DNA of 64,000 nucleotides from Archangium lansingense (GTDB taxonomy: Bacteria > Myxococcota > Myxococcia > Myxococcales > Myxococcaceae): positions 4,898,001-4,962,000 of the forward strand of contig NZ_JAPNKA010000001.1 of the NCBI RefSeq assembly GCF_026626635.1, written 5' to 3'. The notes under the pieces are model-generated. The model was not told the DNA's origin. It ran no database searches and worked only from the letters and a program-made list of their open reading frames with translations. Made by a program: the position numbers and the translations under genes. Below, piece after piece: positions 1 through 8,266 of this stretch. The stretch's first letter is position 1; each line of letters opens with the position of its first letter.

Positions 1-699
1 GTACAGAAGGCAGGGATGGGCAGTGCACCGGCCTCTGGTGCTGCAGCTCCCACGGCTCCGTCGGGTGTGGATCTTCCCGGCGTGGATGATGGCGGGGAGA
101 CGCGCAACCTGCGGGCACAGGGCAAGAACACCATCCCCTCGGATGGGCGGCCCAACATCATTCCGCTCTTCACCTTCGAGGCCGAGGCGGAGTCGTCGCT
201 GGTGACCTTCCCGGAGCTGGAGACCCAGGTGTTCCTGCGGGCAGTGGCTCGCAACGTCTCGCCCAATCCGGTGCTGGCGGGACCGGTGGAGCTGCTGCAG
301 GAGAACGGCTTCGTGGGCTGGACCCAGACGCTGTTCGTGGCGCCCCAGGAGAAGTTCGAGCTGAGCTTCGGCCCGGAGGAGTCCGTCCGCATCCAGCGCG
401 AGGAGAAGAAGGAGAGCGAGCTCAACCCGGTGAGCAAGTGGAACGAGGCCACCACACGGCTCACCCTCTATCTCTCCAACCTCTCGGGCACTCCGCGCAC
501 CGTGGCGGTCACCGAGCGCCTGCCCGTATCTGAGATCGAGCACGTGAAGGTCGAGCTGGACAGCGAGAAGACCAGCGGCGCTCCGGTGCTCGACGTGAAC
601 GGCTTCTGCACGTGGAAGGTCGAGCTGCCCGCCAACGGGCATACGCGCCTGCACCTGGTGTTCAAGGTCCTGACGGCGCCGGGCGTGCAGAGCGTCTGA
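1..699 (+). CDS. Mucoidy-inhibitor MuiA/DUF4139-family protein, C-terminal part
   Basis: The reading frame is already open at base 1, so this is the last ~232 residues of a longer protein whose start lies outside the window. The visible part has the beta-rich DUF4139 character. It contains a run ending RAVARNVSPNPVLAGPVE, an 'LFVAPQEKFELSFGPEESV' segment, and the closing motif where an NGFCTWKVELPANG stretch precedes the last strands. Members of this family are secreted or periplasmic beta-sandwich proteins of unclear biochemistry, named after an inhibitor of mucoidy. Family assignment rests on pattern recognition of the C-terminal strands; no N-terminal domain can be checked. It ends 31 bp before the convergent TetR gene. 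Confidence 0.75.
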   Translation, partial: VQKAGMGSAPASGAAAPTAPSGVDLPGVDDGGETRNLRAQGKNTIPSDGRPNIIPLFTFEAEAESSLVTFPELETQVFLRAVARNVSPNPVLAGPVELLQENGFVGWTQTLFVAPQEKFELSFGPEESVRIQREEKKESELNPVSKWNEATTRLTLYLSNLSGTPRTVAVTERLPVSEIEHVKVELDSEKTSGAPVLDVNGFCTWKVELPANGHTRLHLVFKVLTAPGVQSV

Positions 700-730
700 G
701 CCGGGGGGGCGGAGCCGAATCCGGGCCGGT

Positions 731-1384
731 TCAGCGCGCGGGTGGGGATTTGCTCCGGCGCGACGTGGCCGGGACGTCCTCCCCCGTCACCGCCCGTGCG
801 ATCCGCTCCGCGTCCGCGGTGGTGATGCCCAGCGAGGCGAAGGTACCGCTGACGAAGAGGGTGGCCACGCCCTGCGCCAGGGCCCGACCTCGCAGCTGCT
901 CCATCAAAGGATGTGAAGCGGGGATGGCGGCTCCGGAGCGGATCAGTGCCGCCAGCTCTGGCCAGAACGTCTCCAGCGAGCCCTTGAGTGCCTCCGGTGC
1001 GTGAATCTCCGTCGATGTCGCTGCGTAGTCGATGTTCGCGGGATCGGTCGCGATGCGGTGGAGGGCCGGGTTCTCCGCCGCCCAGCAGATATAGGCCACG
1101 CCCGAGCGACGGAACGCCTCGCGCGGGTCGGAGATCCCCTCCGTCGCTGCGACGAGCACCTCACCGAGCTGCCGGTTCCCCTCCATGGCGAGCGCACGTA
1201 ACAGGGCCTGGCGGTCCGCGAAATGTTTGTAGGGGGCGGCGGAGGACACACCGACTCGGCGGCCGACCTCGGCCACGGTGAGCGCGTCCACGCCTTCCTC
1301 GCGGATGAGCTCGATGCTCGCCTCCAGCAGGGCCTGCTTGAGGTCCCCGTGGTGGTAGGGGCGCGTTCGCGTCTTTCGGGTCAT
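731..1384 (-). CDS. TetR-family transcriptional regulator
   Basis: 217 residues. The N-terminus has the TetR DNA-binding helix-turn-helix (residues ~10-55: HHGDLKQALLEAS, then ALTVAEVGRRVGVSSAAPYKHF and FADRQALLRAL). The C-terminal ligand domain contains CWAAENPALHRIA, like TetR_C WHG-type regulators. The chosen start is ATG at 1382-1384, because the longer frame upstream has no family-like sequence and would run across the divergent gene and its operator. It is transcribed away from the carotenoid oxygenase, with a near-perfect palindrome in between. A repressor of itself and that neighbour is the natural reading, but this is inferred from layout. The ligand is unknown. Confidence 0.88.
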   Translation of the reverse strand: MTRKTRTRPYHHGDLKQALLEASIELIREEGVDALTVAEVGRRVGVSSAAPYKHFADRQALLRALAMEGNRQLGEVLVAATEGISDPREAFRRSGVAYICWAAENPALHRIATDPANIDYAATSTEIHAPEALKGSLETFWPELAALIRSGAAIPASHPLMEQLRGRALAQGVATLFVSGTFASLGITTADAERIARAVTGEDVPATSRRSKSPPAR

Positions 1385-1422
1385 CGCTGTCTCCGGATTG
1401 AAGCGGAAACGAAGTCCGTTGC

Positions 1423-1447
1423 AAAGTAAGTAAGACTCACTTACTTT
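1423..1447. promoter_or_regulatory. Palindromic operator between TetR and carotenoid oxygenase genes
   Basis: A 25-bp imperfect palindrome: AAAGTAAGT at 1423-1431 and its exact complement ACTTACTTT at 1439-1447, with two more matching pairs in the centre. It lies 38 bp upstream of both the TetR and the oxygenase start codons. This is the size and symmetry expected of a TetR dimer-pair site; binding itself is inference. Confidence 0.72.
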
Positions 1448-1485
1448 TATTCCGGGCATAGGTCCACCCTTTCGAGGAGCAGTTG

Positions 1486-2862
1486 ATGAGCCAGCGGAAT
1501 GCCGTGAGTCCCCTGTTGCGGTCCCTCTCGAGACCCCACGGCTTCGAGCCTCTGCGCGTCGAGGGACGGCTCCCCGAGTCGCTGCGGGGTACGCTCTTCC
1601 GGGCTGGGCCGGGCCTCTTCGAGCGCTTTGGCGCGAGTCTCTCGCACGCGTTCGAGGCGGACGGAGCAATCTCGGCGGTGCGCTTCGATGGAAGCGGTGC
1701 ACAGGGGGCCTGCCGCATCGTCGAGAGCGCTGGCTACCGCCAGGAGGAGGCAGCGGGGCGGTTTCTCTTCAACTCGGCGGCCCCCTGGTTGGATCGCATG
1801 CGTGCCGCGCGCAAGGGCATTGCGAAGACCACGGGGAATACCTCGACCTTCTTGTGGCAGGACCGGCTCTTCGCGCTGATGGAGGGCGGACTGTTGCAGG
1901 AGATGGATCCGGGAACGTTGGACACGCTCGAGGCCACCGACCTGGGCGTGGTCTCCACTGCCTTCTCCGCACACCCGCACCGCGTTGCCTCGCTTCGGAC
2001 GACCTTCAACTTCGGCGTGCGCTATGGCCCGAAGATGCTCATCGATCTCTACGCGCTGTCCGATGAGGGCTCCGCCTCGAAGCTCGGCACGGTCGAATCA
2101 CCCTGGCAGGGCATGATGCACGACTTCATCGCGACCGAGCGGCACCTCATCCTCTTCGTGGGGCCGGTGAAGCTCAATCTCCTGCGCGCCATGCTCGGCC
2201 TCGCGGACTTCACCAAGCTCTTTCAGTGGAAGCCCGAGCTCGGGGCCCGGCTCATCGTCGTCCCGCTGGATGCCATCGACTCGCCACGTACCTTCGAGCT
2301 CGATGCCTTCTGGACCTGGCACTTCGCGAATGCCTTCGAGGAGGACGGCGGTCCGTGCATTGACCTGTGCCGCTACCCCGAGTTCTCGCTCAGCGACATT
2401 GGCGAGCTCGAGGATAGCGGACCGCCCCCGCTGCTGACGCGCCTGCACCTCGACCTGAAGACCGGAAGGACGCGCGAGACGAAGCTCTTCGACATCCCGT
2501 GTGAGTTCCCGCAGTTGCACCCACGGCTACAGGGGGCGCGTCACGGCACCCTCTTCGCGCAGACCGAACGCCGCGGCGCGGACCGGAAGTACTCGGGGAT
2601 TACGCGCATCGAGCTCGATCGCGGGAGCAGCGCGGAGTGGGCCGTGCCCGCAGGACATGTGCCGAGCGAGCCCGTGCTCGTGCCGCGTGGGGAGGCGGAG
2701 GACGACGCCTTCGTGCTCGACCTCGTCTACGATGGGACGAGCGACCACTCCTACGTCGCGGTCCTGGACGGGCAGCACCTGGAGGACGGTCCCGTGGCGA
2801 CCGTTCACTTCGACCACCCCATTCCCGTCACGTTCCACGGCGGATTCTCCGCCGCACGCTGA
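1486..2862 (+). CDS. Carotenoid oxygenase (RPE65/CCD family)
   Basis: 458 residues, the usual size for bacterial carotenoid cleavage dioxygenases. These are seven-bladed beta-propeller Fe(II) enzymes that split polyene double bonds with O2. Near the N-terminus is the family signature GTLFRAGPGLFERFG. Histidines placed like the four iron ligands are H163 or H165 (HPHR), H212 (MMHDF), H279 (TWHFANAF) and H451 (VTFHGGF). Start is ATG 1486 with GAGGAG six bases upstream; a TTG directly before it is an alternative. It is divergent from a TetR gene and probably regulated by it. Substrate cannot be told: apocarotenoid or stilbene-like substrates are all possible in this family. Part of its 3' region is repeated downstream at 3511-3546. 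Confidence 0.92.
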   Translation: MSQRNAVSPLLRSLSRPHGFEPLRVEGRLPESLRGTLFRAGPGLFERFGASLSHAFEADGAISAVRFDGSGAQGACRIVESAGYRQEEAAGRFLFNSAAPWLDRMRAARKGIAKTTGNTSTFLWQDRLFALMEGGLLQEMDPGTLDTLEATDLGVVSTAFSAHPHRVASLRTTFNFGVRYGPKMLIDLYALSDEGSASKLGTVESPWQGMMHDFIATERHLILFVGPVKLNLLRAMLGLADFTKLFQWKPELGARLIVVPLDAIDSPRTFELDAFWTWHFANAFEEDGGPCIDLCRYPEFSLSDIGELEDSGPPPLLTRLHLDLKTGRTRETKLFDIPCEFPQLHPRLQGARHGTLFAQTERRGADRKYSGITRIELDRGSSAEWAVPAGHVPSEPVLVPRGEAEDDAFVLDLVYDGTSDHSYVAVLDGQHLEDGPVATVHFDHPIPVTFHGGFSAAR

Positions 2863-2913
2863 GGGCGCTCCGACAGAGAACTGAGGCCCCAGAAACAACC
2901 TGGGGCACTCGGC

Positions 2914-2957
2914 ACCCTCACCCCGTCCCTCTCCCGGAAGGAGAGGGGCAGGGGACG
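2914..2957. repeat. Dispersed intergenic hairpin repeat (copy 1)
   Basis: A CCCTCACCCC..CCCTCTCCC element followed by its complement GGAGAGGGGCAGGGG, able to fold into a GC-rich hairpin. It sits between convergent genes. Related copies are at 5081-5111, 5145-5183, 29710-29860 (split by a MITE) and 29884-29922, with a degraded one near 24265-24281. The copies occupy gene 3' ends, as REP-type elements do. Confidence 0.75.
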
Positions 2958-2961
2958 ACGC

Positions 2962-3342
2962 TTACTGGCGCGTCAGCGTGATGGGGGTCCGTGCCTGATT
3001 GCACGCATTGGTGATGCTGACCGCCTCGAAGTAACCCTTGATCTCGTCGCCGTCGTACTCACCGTCGATCTGGATGACCGTGTCCGAGCTCTGCGAGCCC
3101 GACCCGACCGCTCCGAACTTCACGCTCGTCTCAGCCAGCGATCCACTGAGGGTCGCATTGTTGAAGCAGGTGGCCTTGTTGGTGCTGAGCACCCCGGTCA
3201 TGACGACAACGGAGCTCGAGACCTGCTCCTTCACGTTCACGGTGACATCCCAGCCGGTCACGCTGCCCTTCCACGTACCGACGAGGTTGTTACCGCCACA
3301 TCCACAAACAGCAATGGCCATACAGGCAACCCACTTCTTCAT
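2962..3342 (-). CDS. Small hypothetical lipoprotein
   Basis: 126 residues. The first 15 form a lipoprotein signal (MKKWVACMAIAVCGC) with a plausible lipobox VCGC, so acylation at C15 or C13 is expected. The rest is Thr/Ser/Val-rich with several short beta-strand-like segments (LVGTWKGSVTGWDVTVNV, ITLTRQ), like a small lipocalin-type or immunoglobulin-like periplasmic barrel. A good ribosome site (AGGAGA) precedes the start. No family recognised. Its last 25 bases recur exactly at 4069-4093, beyond the neighbouring kinase gene, as part of a local duplication. Confidence 0.7.
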   Translation of the reverse strand: MKKWVACMAIAVCGCGGNNLVGTWKGSVTGWDVTVNVKEQVSSSVVVMTGVLSTNKATCFNNATLSGSLAETSVKFGAVGSGSQSSDTVIQIDGEYDGDEIKGYFEAVSITNACNQARTPITLTRQ

Positions 3343-3510
3343 GCGTTCTCCTGAGACGACGTGTTGACGCGGGGCACTATAGGCAGCGCCGCCCGCACCG
3401 CATCTAGATTCGCGGGCAAGCTCCGCCGGTGCCCTGGTCCAGAGTAGGCGGGGAGATCACATCAATCAGGGGGAAGCCGTTTGGACATCAGGACCGGAAG
3501 GACACAGGGG

Positions 3511-3546
3511 GCGACACCTTGGTGCTCGACCTCGTCTACGATGGGA
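3511..3546 (+). repeat. Fragment duplicated from the carotenoid oxygenase 3' region
   Basis: Bases 3522-3546 are identical to 2713-2737 inside the carotenoid oxygenase gene, and similarity extends left to about 3511. The copy is in the oxygenase reading frame (it still encodes LVLDLVYDG, against FVLDLVYDG). It abuts the start of the kinase gene. A second matching pair (2964-2988 and 4069-4093) lies on the other side of that gene. Confidence 0.8.
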
Positions 3547-3554
3547 GGATCGCC

Positions 3555-4055
3555 ATGGCCCATCTGCATCTCATCATTGGTCCGGTCGGTGCGGGAAAAT
3601 CGACCTTCGCCCTTCAGCTGTGTCGGGAACATCAAGCAATCCGCATGACGCTCGACGACTGGATGGCAGGGCTCTTCGGCCCGGATGAGCGCCCCGCGAT
3701 TGGCCGCCTCGAGTGGTACATCGAGCGCAGGGACCGATGCCTCGAACAGATCTGGAAGCTGACGAAGGAGCTGATCGGCATTGGCACCAATGTCGTGCTC
3801 GAGATCGGCCTCATCCAACGGCAGGAGCGCGAGGCGTTCTACGCTCGTGTGGACGAGGCCCGTATGGGGCTCACCGTGTACGTGCTCGATGCGCCCCGCG
3901 AGGTGCGCAGGGCGCGGGTGCAACGGCGCAACGAAGAGAAGGGGGCGACGTTCTCGATGGAGGTACCCCCTCATTTCTTCGAGCTCGCCAGCGACATGTG
4001 GGAACCGCCGGAGGAGGACGAGTGCAGTGACCGCGACGTCCGCTTCCCGGGCTGA
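3555..4055 (+). CDS. P-loop ATP-binding protein, small kinase-like
   Basis: 166 residues. A Walker A loop GPVGAGKST lies at residues 9-17, right after a beta strand (MAHLHLIIG), as in the zeta-toxin/shikimate-kinase/YjjV-type single-domain kinases. A basic stretch DAPREVRRARVQRRNEEKG resembles the LID region of these kinases. The substrate is unknown. ATG 3555 is chosen because GGGAGGA lies six bases upstream; the open frame further left is a duplicated piece of the carotenoid oxygenase gene, not coding for this protein. The gene sits between two duplication fragments, so it appears to have been inserted or retained during a local rearrangement. Confidence 0.72.
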   Translation: MAHLHLIIGPVGAGKSTFALQLCREHQAIRMTLDDWMAGLFGPDERPAIGRLEWYIERRDRCLEQIWKLTKELIGIGTNVVLEIGLIQRQEREAFYARVDEARMGLTVYVLDAPREVRRARVQRRNEEKGATFSMEVPPHFFELASDMWEPPEEDECSDRDVRFPG

Positions 4056-4068
4056 GCGGACGGAGCTC

Positions 4069-4093
4069 ACTGGCGCGTCAGCGTGATGGGGGT
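4069..4093 (+). repeat. Copy of the 3' end of the small lipoprotein gene
   Basis: 25 bases identical to 2964-2988, which contain the last codons of the lipoprotein gene on the minus strand. Together with 3511-3546 it brackets the kinase gene with pieces of the two genes lying immediately to its left. Confidence 0.8.
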
Positions 4094-4146
4094 TGGATGA
4101 ACTCCGTGGCGGAGTGCGTTGCTCCAGGCTACGGAGTGTCTGAACC

Positions 4147-5076
4147 ATGCCCCCGAGAGCTCGAGGACCTACAGGACTGAGCCCGCGAGACGCCGAGCGC
4201 CTGCGCCCCTGTCTGGATGCCTTCCTGGCGTCGACGGACAGCCGGGCGCGCATCGCGTTCGATCCGCTGGAGTTCCCCCACCGCTACCGCGACCCCAGAG
4301 ACATGGAGGTGAGCGCACTGCTGGCCGCGGCGCTGGCGTACGGGCGCGCGGACCTGTTCCGCCCCAAGGTGGATGCGTTGCTCAAGCGCATGGGCCCGTC
4401 TCCGGCCGCCTTCGTGCGTGCGCTGGACGTGGCCGGGGCTCGTGAGCTGCTCACGGGGTTTGTCTACCGCTTCAACGTGGGCACGGACGTGGCGGTGCTG
4501 CTGCTGGGCATGGGCCGAGCCCTGCGTGAGCACGGGAGTCTGGAGGCGCTCTTTGTCCAGGGGTTGGAGGCCCGGGGTTCCTGGCACGGCGCGCTGGATG
4601 CCTTCACCTCGGCTCTGCGGGATGTGCCCATGGCGCCGCTTCGGAAGGCGCTCGGGCCCGAGCGCGGGCTGCAACACCTGTTGCCCTCGCCCCTCGGGGC
4701 CGGCGCGGCCAAGCGGCTCAACCTGTTCCTCCGGTGGATGGTGCGCGGGCCGGATGGGGTGGATCTCGGTATCTGGAAGCGCGTCAGTCCCTCGGCGTTG
4801 CTCATTCCCCTGGATACGCACATCGGGCGTATCTCGAAGCATCTGGGGCTCACTCGCCGCAACGATCTGAGCTGGCGCACCGCCGAGGAGGTGACGGCCT
4901 CCCTGCGTGCACTCGATGCCGCGGACCCCGTGCGCTTCGACTTCGCGCTGTGTCATTACGGCATGAGCGGCGTGTGCCCCACGAAGCCCATTCCGGAGAA
5001 CTGCGCCCAGTGCAAGCTGCTCCCCGCGTGCTCCGTGGGTCAGAAGACGGTGAAGGCACAGAGCCGAGCCAGATGA
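4147..5076 (+). CDS. TIGR02757/DUF2400 family protein, HhH-GPD-like
   Basis: 309 residues. Residues ~30-75 carry the family start (LEFPHRYRDPRDMEVSALLAAALAYGR), a middle LNLFLRWMVRGPDGVDLGIW, then DTHIGRISKHLGLTRR, which resembles the catalytic helix-hairpin region of endonuclease III-type glycosylases. Four cysteines C277-x8-C286-x2-C289-x5-C295 at the C-terminus look like the iron-sulfur loop of that superfamily. A DNA-repair-type fold is therefore likely, but family members have no established reaction that I can name. The ATG at 4147 is the first in frame. It is followed by two copies of the dispersed hairpin repeat. Confidence 0.85.
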   Translation: MPPRARGPTGLSPRDAERLRPCLDAFLASTDSRARIAFDPLEFPHRYRDPRDMEVSALLAAALAYGRADLFRPKVDALLKRMGPSPAAFVRALDVAGARELLTGFVYRFNVGTDVAVLLLGMGRALREHGSLEALFVQGLEARGSWHGALDAFTSALRDVPMAPLRKALGPERGLQHLLPSPLGAGAAKRLNLFLRWMVRGPDGVDLGIWKRVSPSALLIPLDTHIGRISKHLGLTRRNDLSWRTAEEVTASLRALDAADPVRFDFALCHYGMSGVCPTKPIPENCAQCKLLPACSVGQKTVKAQSRAR

Positions 5077-5080
5077 TGAC

Positions 5081-5183
5081 CCTCACCCCAGCCCTCTCCC
5101 AGGGGGGAGGGGGCATACACGGGGTCAACCCATGGGGTTCGATACCCTCACCCCGACCTTCTCCCGGCGGGAGAGGGGAAGGC
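5081..5183. repeat. Two tandem copies of the dispersed hairpin repeat
   Basis: Copy 2 (5081-5111: CCCTCACCCCAGCCCTCTCCC and a G-rich complement) and copy 3 (5145-5183, CCCTCACCCCGACCTTCTCCC then GGGAGAGGGG) lie in the gap between the TIGR02757 gene and holB. Both are in the same orientation as copy 1 at 2914. Confidence 0.75.
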
Positions 5184-5232
5184 TACCCCATGAGTGGTTG
5201 ACGAGGGCGCTCCGAGCGGGGATACACGCGCC

Positions 5233-6261
5233 ATGACGTTGGCCTCGGTCGTCGGACAGCCTCGCGCCATCGACGCGCTCCTCGCGGCTCTGCGCGGCGG
5301 CTCCGTTCATCACGCCTATCTCTTCGCCGGCCCCGAGGGGGTCGGCAAGGAACTCGCCGCCGTGGGGCTCGCTCAGGCCCTCACGTGTCCGGAGAAGCCC
5401 AATGAAGGGTGTGGCTCCTGTTCGAGCTGCACCCGCCTCGCGAAGGGCTCCCACCCGGATGTCTCCTGGCTCATGCCCGATGCCCAGCGCGTGGAGCGTG
5501 GGCTCGCGGGACGCTCGGACATCCAGGGTACGCCCAGCCGCGAAATCCGCGTGGAGCAGATCCGCGGGCTGCTGGAGCGCATCACCCTGCGCGGGCTCGA
5601 GTCCAAGCGCAAGGTGGCCATCGTGGTGGATGCGCACATGATGAACCCGCAGGCGCAGAACGCCTTCCTCAAGACGCTCGAGGAGCCGCCCGCGGACACC
5701 ACGCTCATCCTGTTGGCCTCGGCCCCGGACAAGATGTTGCCCACCATCCGTAGCCGCTGCAGCAAGGTGTATTTCGGCCCGCTGCCCGTGGGTTTCGTCG
5801 CCGAGCGCCTCCAGAAGGAGCGCAAGTTGGATCCGCAGACGGCGGAGCTCGCGGCGGTGATGGCGGGTGGCAGTCTGGGGCGGGCCCTGGCGCTGGACCT
5901 GGACGCGCTCGCGGCGCGCAAGGACATCATCAGCGGCTTCGAGGCCCTGAAGCCTGGCGAGGTGGGCGCCATGCTGCGCTGGGCCGAGACGTTCGGCGCC
6001 TCGCGCGAGCTGGCCGAGCAGGCGCTCTCCATCCTCTCCATGTGGACGCGGGACGTGTCGCTGGCGAAGGCAGGCATGGAGCGCCTGGCCAACCAGGACC
6101 TGATTCAGCTCGCGCAGGAGGTGGCGGCGCGCACGCATGAGGCGGTGCTGCACCGCCGGCACGCGCTGCTGGAGAAGACGAAGACGACCATCGTGGAGCG
6201 CAATGCGGCGCCGAGGTTGCAGCTCGAGCGGATGCTCATCGAGCTGCTGGAGGGGCGATGA
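5233..6261 (+). CDS. holB: DNA polymerase III subunit delta prime
   Basis: 342 residues from ATG 5233 (MTLASVVGQPRAIDALLAAL). A GTG at 5194 would add 13 residues unlike the family. It contains the clamp-loader AAA+ ATPase layout: a P-loop-like GPEGVGKE at residues 33-40 and a zinc module C52-x7-C60-x2-C63-x2-C66. The arginine-finger motif TIRSRC follows the KTLEEPPADTTLILLA segment. Delta prime is the stator of the clamp loader that puts the beta clamp on primed DNA. The stop overlaps the start of the next gene (ATGA), so it is translationally coupled to the delta subunit gene, its partner in the same complex. Confidence 0.93.
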   Translation: MTLASVVGQPRAIDALLAALRGGSVHHAYLFAGPEGVGKELAAVGLAQALTCPEKPNEGCGSCSSCTRLAKGSHPDVSWLMPDAQRVERGLAGRSDIQGTPSREIRVEQIRGLLERITLRGLESKRKVAIVVDAHMMNPQAQNAFLKTLEEPPADTTLILLASAPDKMLPTIRSRCSKVYFGPLPVGFVAERLQKERKLDPQTAELAAVMAGGSLGRALALDLDALAARKDIISGFEALKPGEVGAMLRWAETFGASRELAEQALSILSMWTRDVSLAKAGMERLANQDLIQLAQEVAARTHEAVLHRRHALLEKTKTTIVERNAAPRLQLERMLIELLEGR

Positions 6262-7577
6262 GCGCGGCGGACATCGAAGACGTGCTGGACGAGGCGAAGG
6301 CCGGCAAGGTGGCTCCGCTCTACCTGCTATGGGGCGAGGAGTACCTGGTACGCCGGGGCGCGGATGACCTGGTGAAGGTGCTGCTGCCGGACGCGTCGGC
6401 GGGGCTGAACTTCGCGGTGCTGGACGCGGGCTCGCCGCGCGAGGTGGCGCAGGAACTGGCCACGATGCCGCTCTTCCCGGGGCGCAAGGTGGTGCTGGTG
6501 CGCGACCCGGAGTTCCTCGCGCCGAAGAAGGGCCGTGGGGACGCGCTGGGCAAGGCTCGCGAGGCGTGGAAGGCGGGCAAGCGCAAGGAGGGCGCGCGGC
6601 GGCTGCTGGCGCTGGCGGCTCGGGCGGGGTGGGGCGTGGAGCAGCTCGACCCAGGGGCCTCGGGTGCGCCGTCGGTGGAGCAGTGGAAGGACGAGCTGAA
6701 CGTCGACCTCGCCGAGGCGGACCTGACCTTCCTCAAGGAGGTGGCCACGTTCTGCCGCGAGGAGCGCATCACCGCGCCCGAGGGTGACGCGAGCGCGCTG
6801 GTGGAGCTGTTCCAGAAGGGCGTACCCCCGGGACACGCGCTGGTGATGGCGGCCTCGGAGGTGGATGCGAAGAATCCGCTGGTGAAGCTGGCGGCGGACA
6901 AGGGGCGGGTGGTCGAGCGCAAGGTGGCGGCGCGCCACAAGGACTTCGAGCTGGAGCCGCTCGCCGAGGAGTTCCTGCGGCCCTTCAAGAAGAAGCTGGG
7001 GAAGGGAGCGGCGGAGCAGCTCAAGGAGCGCATCGGCGGCAACGTGCGGCTCTTGCAGTCGGAGCTGGAGAAGCTGGCGGTGTACGCGCAGGGACCGACG
7101 ATCGAGGCCTCGGACGTGGCGCTGCTGGTGGCGCACACGCGCGAGGAGGAGTTCTTCGAGCTGTCCGAGGCGCTGCAGAACCGCAACTTCAAGGCGGCGC
7201 TGGACTACACGATGGACGCGATGGGGCAGGGCGTGCATGGGCTGCAGCTCCTGGGCGCGGTGGCCTCCATCACGCGCGGCATGCTGGAGAACCACGAGCG
7301 GCTGGAGAAGTACGCGGGAGGTTCGCTGCCGCGCTCGTATCCGGACTTCAAGTCGCGGGTGTTTCCAAGGGTCGAGGAGGAGGCCAAGGCGGCGAAGGGC
7401 AAGGCCCCGCACCCGTACGCGGCGTTCCTCGCGATGCAGGGGGCGGCGCGCTACAAGCGGCGTGAGCTGCTCGATGCTCTGGTGGCCTGTGCCGACGCGG
7501 ATCTGGCGCTCAAGTCCTCCGCGAGCAGCAAGCTCGTCATCGAGCGGCTGCTCTGGACCGTTTGCGGGAGCGCTTGA
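6258..7577 (+). CDS. holA: DNA polymerase III subunit delta, with internal insertion
   Basis: 439 residues; usual family length is about 340. N-terminal PLYLLWGEEYLVRRGADDLV is the conserved delta start, and VLVRDPEF, GGNVRLLQSELEKLAVYA and the C-terminal MQGAARYKRRELLDALVACADADLALKSS match the rest of the family. Delta is the wrench that opens the sliding clamp. An extra Lys/Ala-rich region at about residues 95-175 (KAREAWKAGKRKEGARRLL onwards) accounts for the added length. ATGA overlap with holB shows translational coupling. Its last 41 bases overlap the convergent Lrp gene. Confidence 0.9.
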   Translation: MSAADIEDVLDEAKAGKVAPLYLLWGEEYLVRRGADDLVKVLLPDASAGLNFAVLDAGSPREVAQELATMPLFPGRKVVLVRDPEFLAPKKGRGDALGKAREAWKAGKRKEGARRLLALAARAGWGVEQLDPGASGAPSVEQWKDELNVDLAEADLTFLKEVATFCREERITAPEGDASALVELFQKGVPPGHALVMAASEVDAKNPLVKLAADKGRVVERKVAARHKDFELEPLAEEFLRPFKKKLGKGAAEQLKERIGGNVRLLQSELEKLAVYAQGPTIEASDVALLVAHTREEEFFELSEALQNRNFKAALDYTMDAMGQGVHGLQLLGAVASITRGMLENHERLEKYAGGSLPRSYPDFKSRVFPRVEEEAKAAKGKAPHPYAAFLAMQGAARYKRRELLDALVACADADLALKSSASSKLVIERLLWTVCGSA

Positions 7578-8091
7578 CGGGCTCGGCGCTGGGGGCCGGG
7601 CGCTGGATGGCCCCCATGGGCCCGTAGAGCGGGAGCCCGGGGCTGCGGACGTACTCGAAGATGAGCGACGTCTCCAGGTGGGCCACCTCGGGCCGGGTGG
7701 TGAAGGCGTCCATGCCGAGGTCTCGCAGGTGGTCCGCGTCCCGCACCGCCACGTGCACCAGGAAGTCGTTGGCTCCGGCCACGTGGTAGACGGCCAGCAC
7801 CTGCGGCAGCGAGAGCGCGTGGCGGCGAAACTCCTCCACCATCTCCCGCGAGTGCTGCCTCAGTCGCACGGCAATCATCGCCTGCAGCCCGATGCCCACC
7901 GCTCGCGCATCCACCTCGGCGTGGAAGGACTTGAGCACGCCGGTCTCGCGCAGCCGCGTCACCCGTGCCAGGCAGCTCGACTGCGCGAGCCCCACCTCGG
8001 CGGCCAGCTCCTTGTTCGAGAGCCGCGCATTCTTCTGCAGGGCCTCCAGGATGGCGAAGTCGATGGAGTCCAGGTTCGAGGTCTCATCCAT
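7537..8091 (-). CDS. Lrp/AsnC-family transcriptional regulator
   Basis: 184 residues. Residues 1-60 form the AsnC-type winged helix (LDSIDFAILEALQKNARLSNKELA, then VGLAQSSCLARVTRLRETGVL). Residues 65-155 form the ligand-sensing RAM/ACT-like domain (MIAVRLRQHSREMVEEF, VAGANDFLVHVAVRD). A basic C-terminal tail PVKRSRKRSRAAAR is an addition. It is divergent from the PLP enzyme gene with a 175-bp gap, a common arrangement in which the regulator controls an amino-acid catabolic enzyme; that link is inference. Confidence 0.92.
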   Translation of the reverse strand: MDETSNLDSIDFAILEALQKNARLSNKELAAEVGLAQSSCLARVTRLRETGVLKSFHAEVDARAVGIGLQAMIAVRLRQHSREMVEEFRRHALSLPQVLAVYHVAGANDFLVHVAVRDADHLRDLGMDAFTTRPEVAHLETSLIFEYVRSPGLPLYGPMGAIQRPAPSAEPVKRSRKRSRAAAR

Positions 8092-8266
8092 GGATGCGAA
8101 CGTATTTCGTTCGGCATGCCGCTGCCATTGCGGCAGTGAGGGGAACTGGCCGAAGCCAATTCGGTCCCACCCCAGTTTTGCCGGCGAGCTCCGCAGCCAA
8201 TTCGATGTCTCTCCGCCCTGCGGAACCCTATTCTCTCATCTGCCTTTCTCACGGGAGGAAATTCGG

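Noticed and set aside
1385-1702. A longer TetR protein starting near 1702
   Set aside because: The extra residues overlap the oxygenase gene and the operator and do not look like TetR; ATG 1384 gives a normal-length regulator.
3429-3554. An N-terminal extension of the kinase gene
   Set aside because: The in-frame sequence is copied from the carotenoid oxygenase (VLDLVYDG) and the good ribosome site is at 3543-3549 before ATG 3555.
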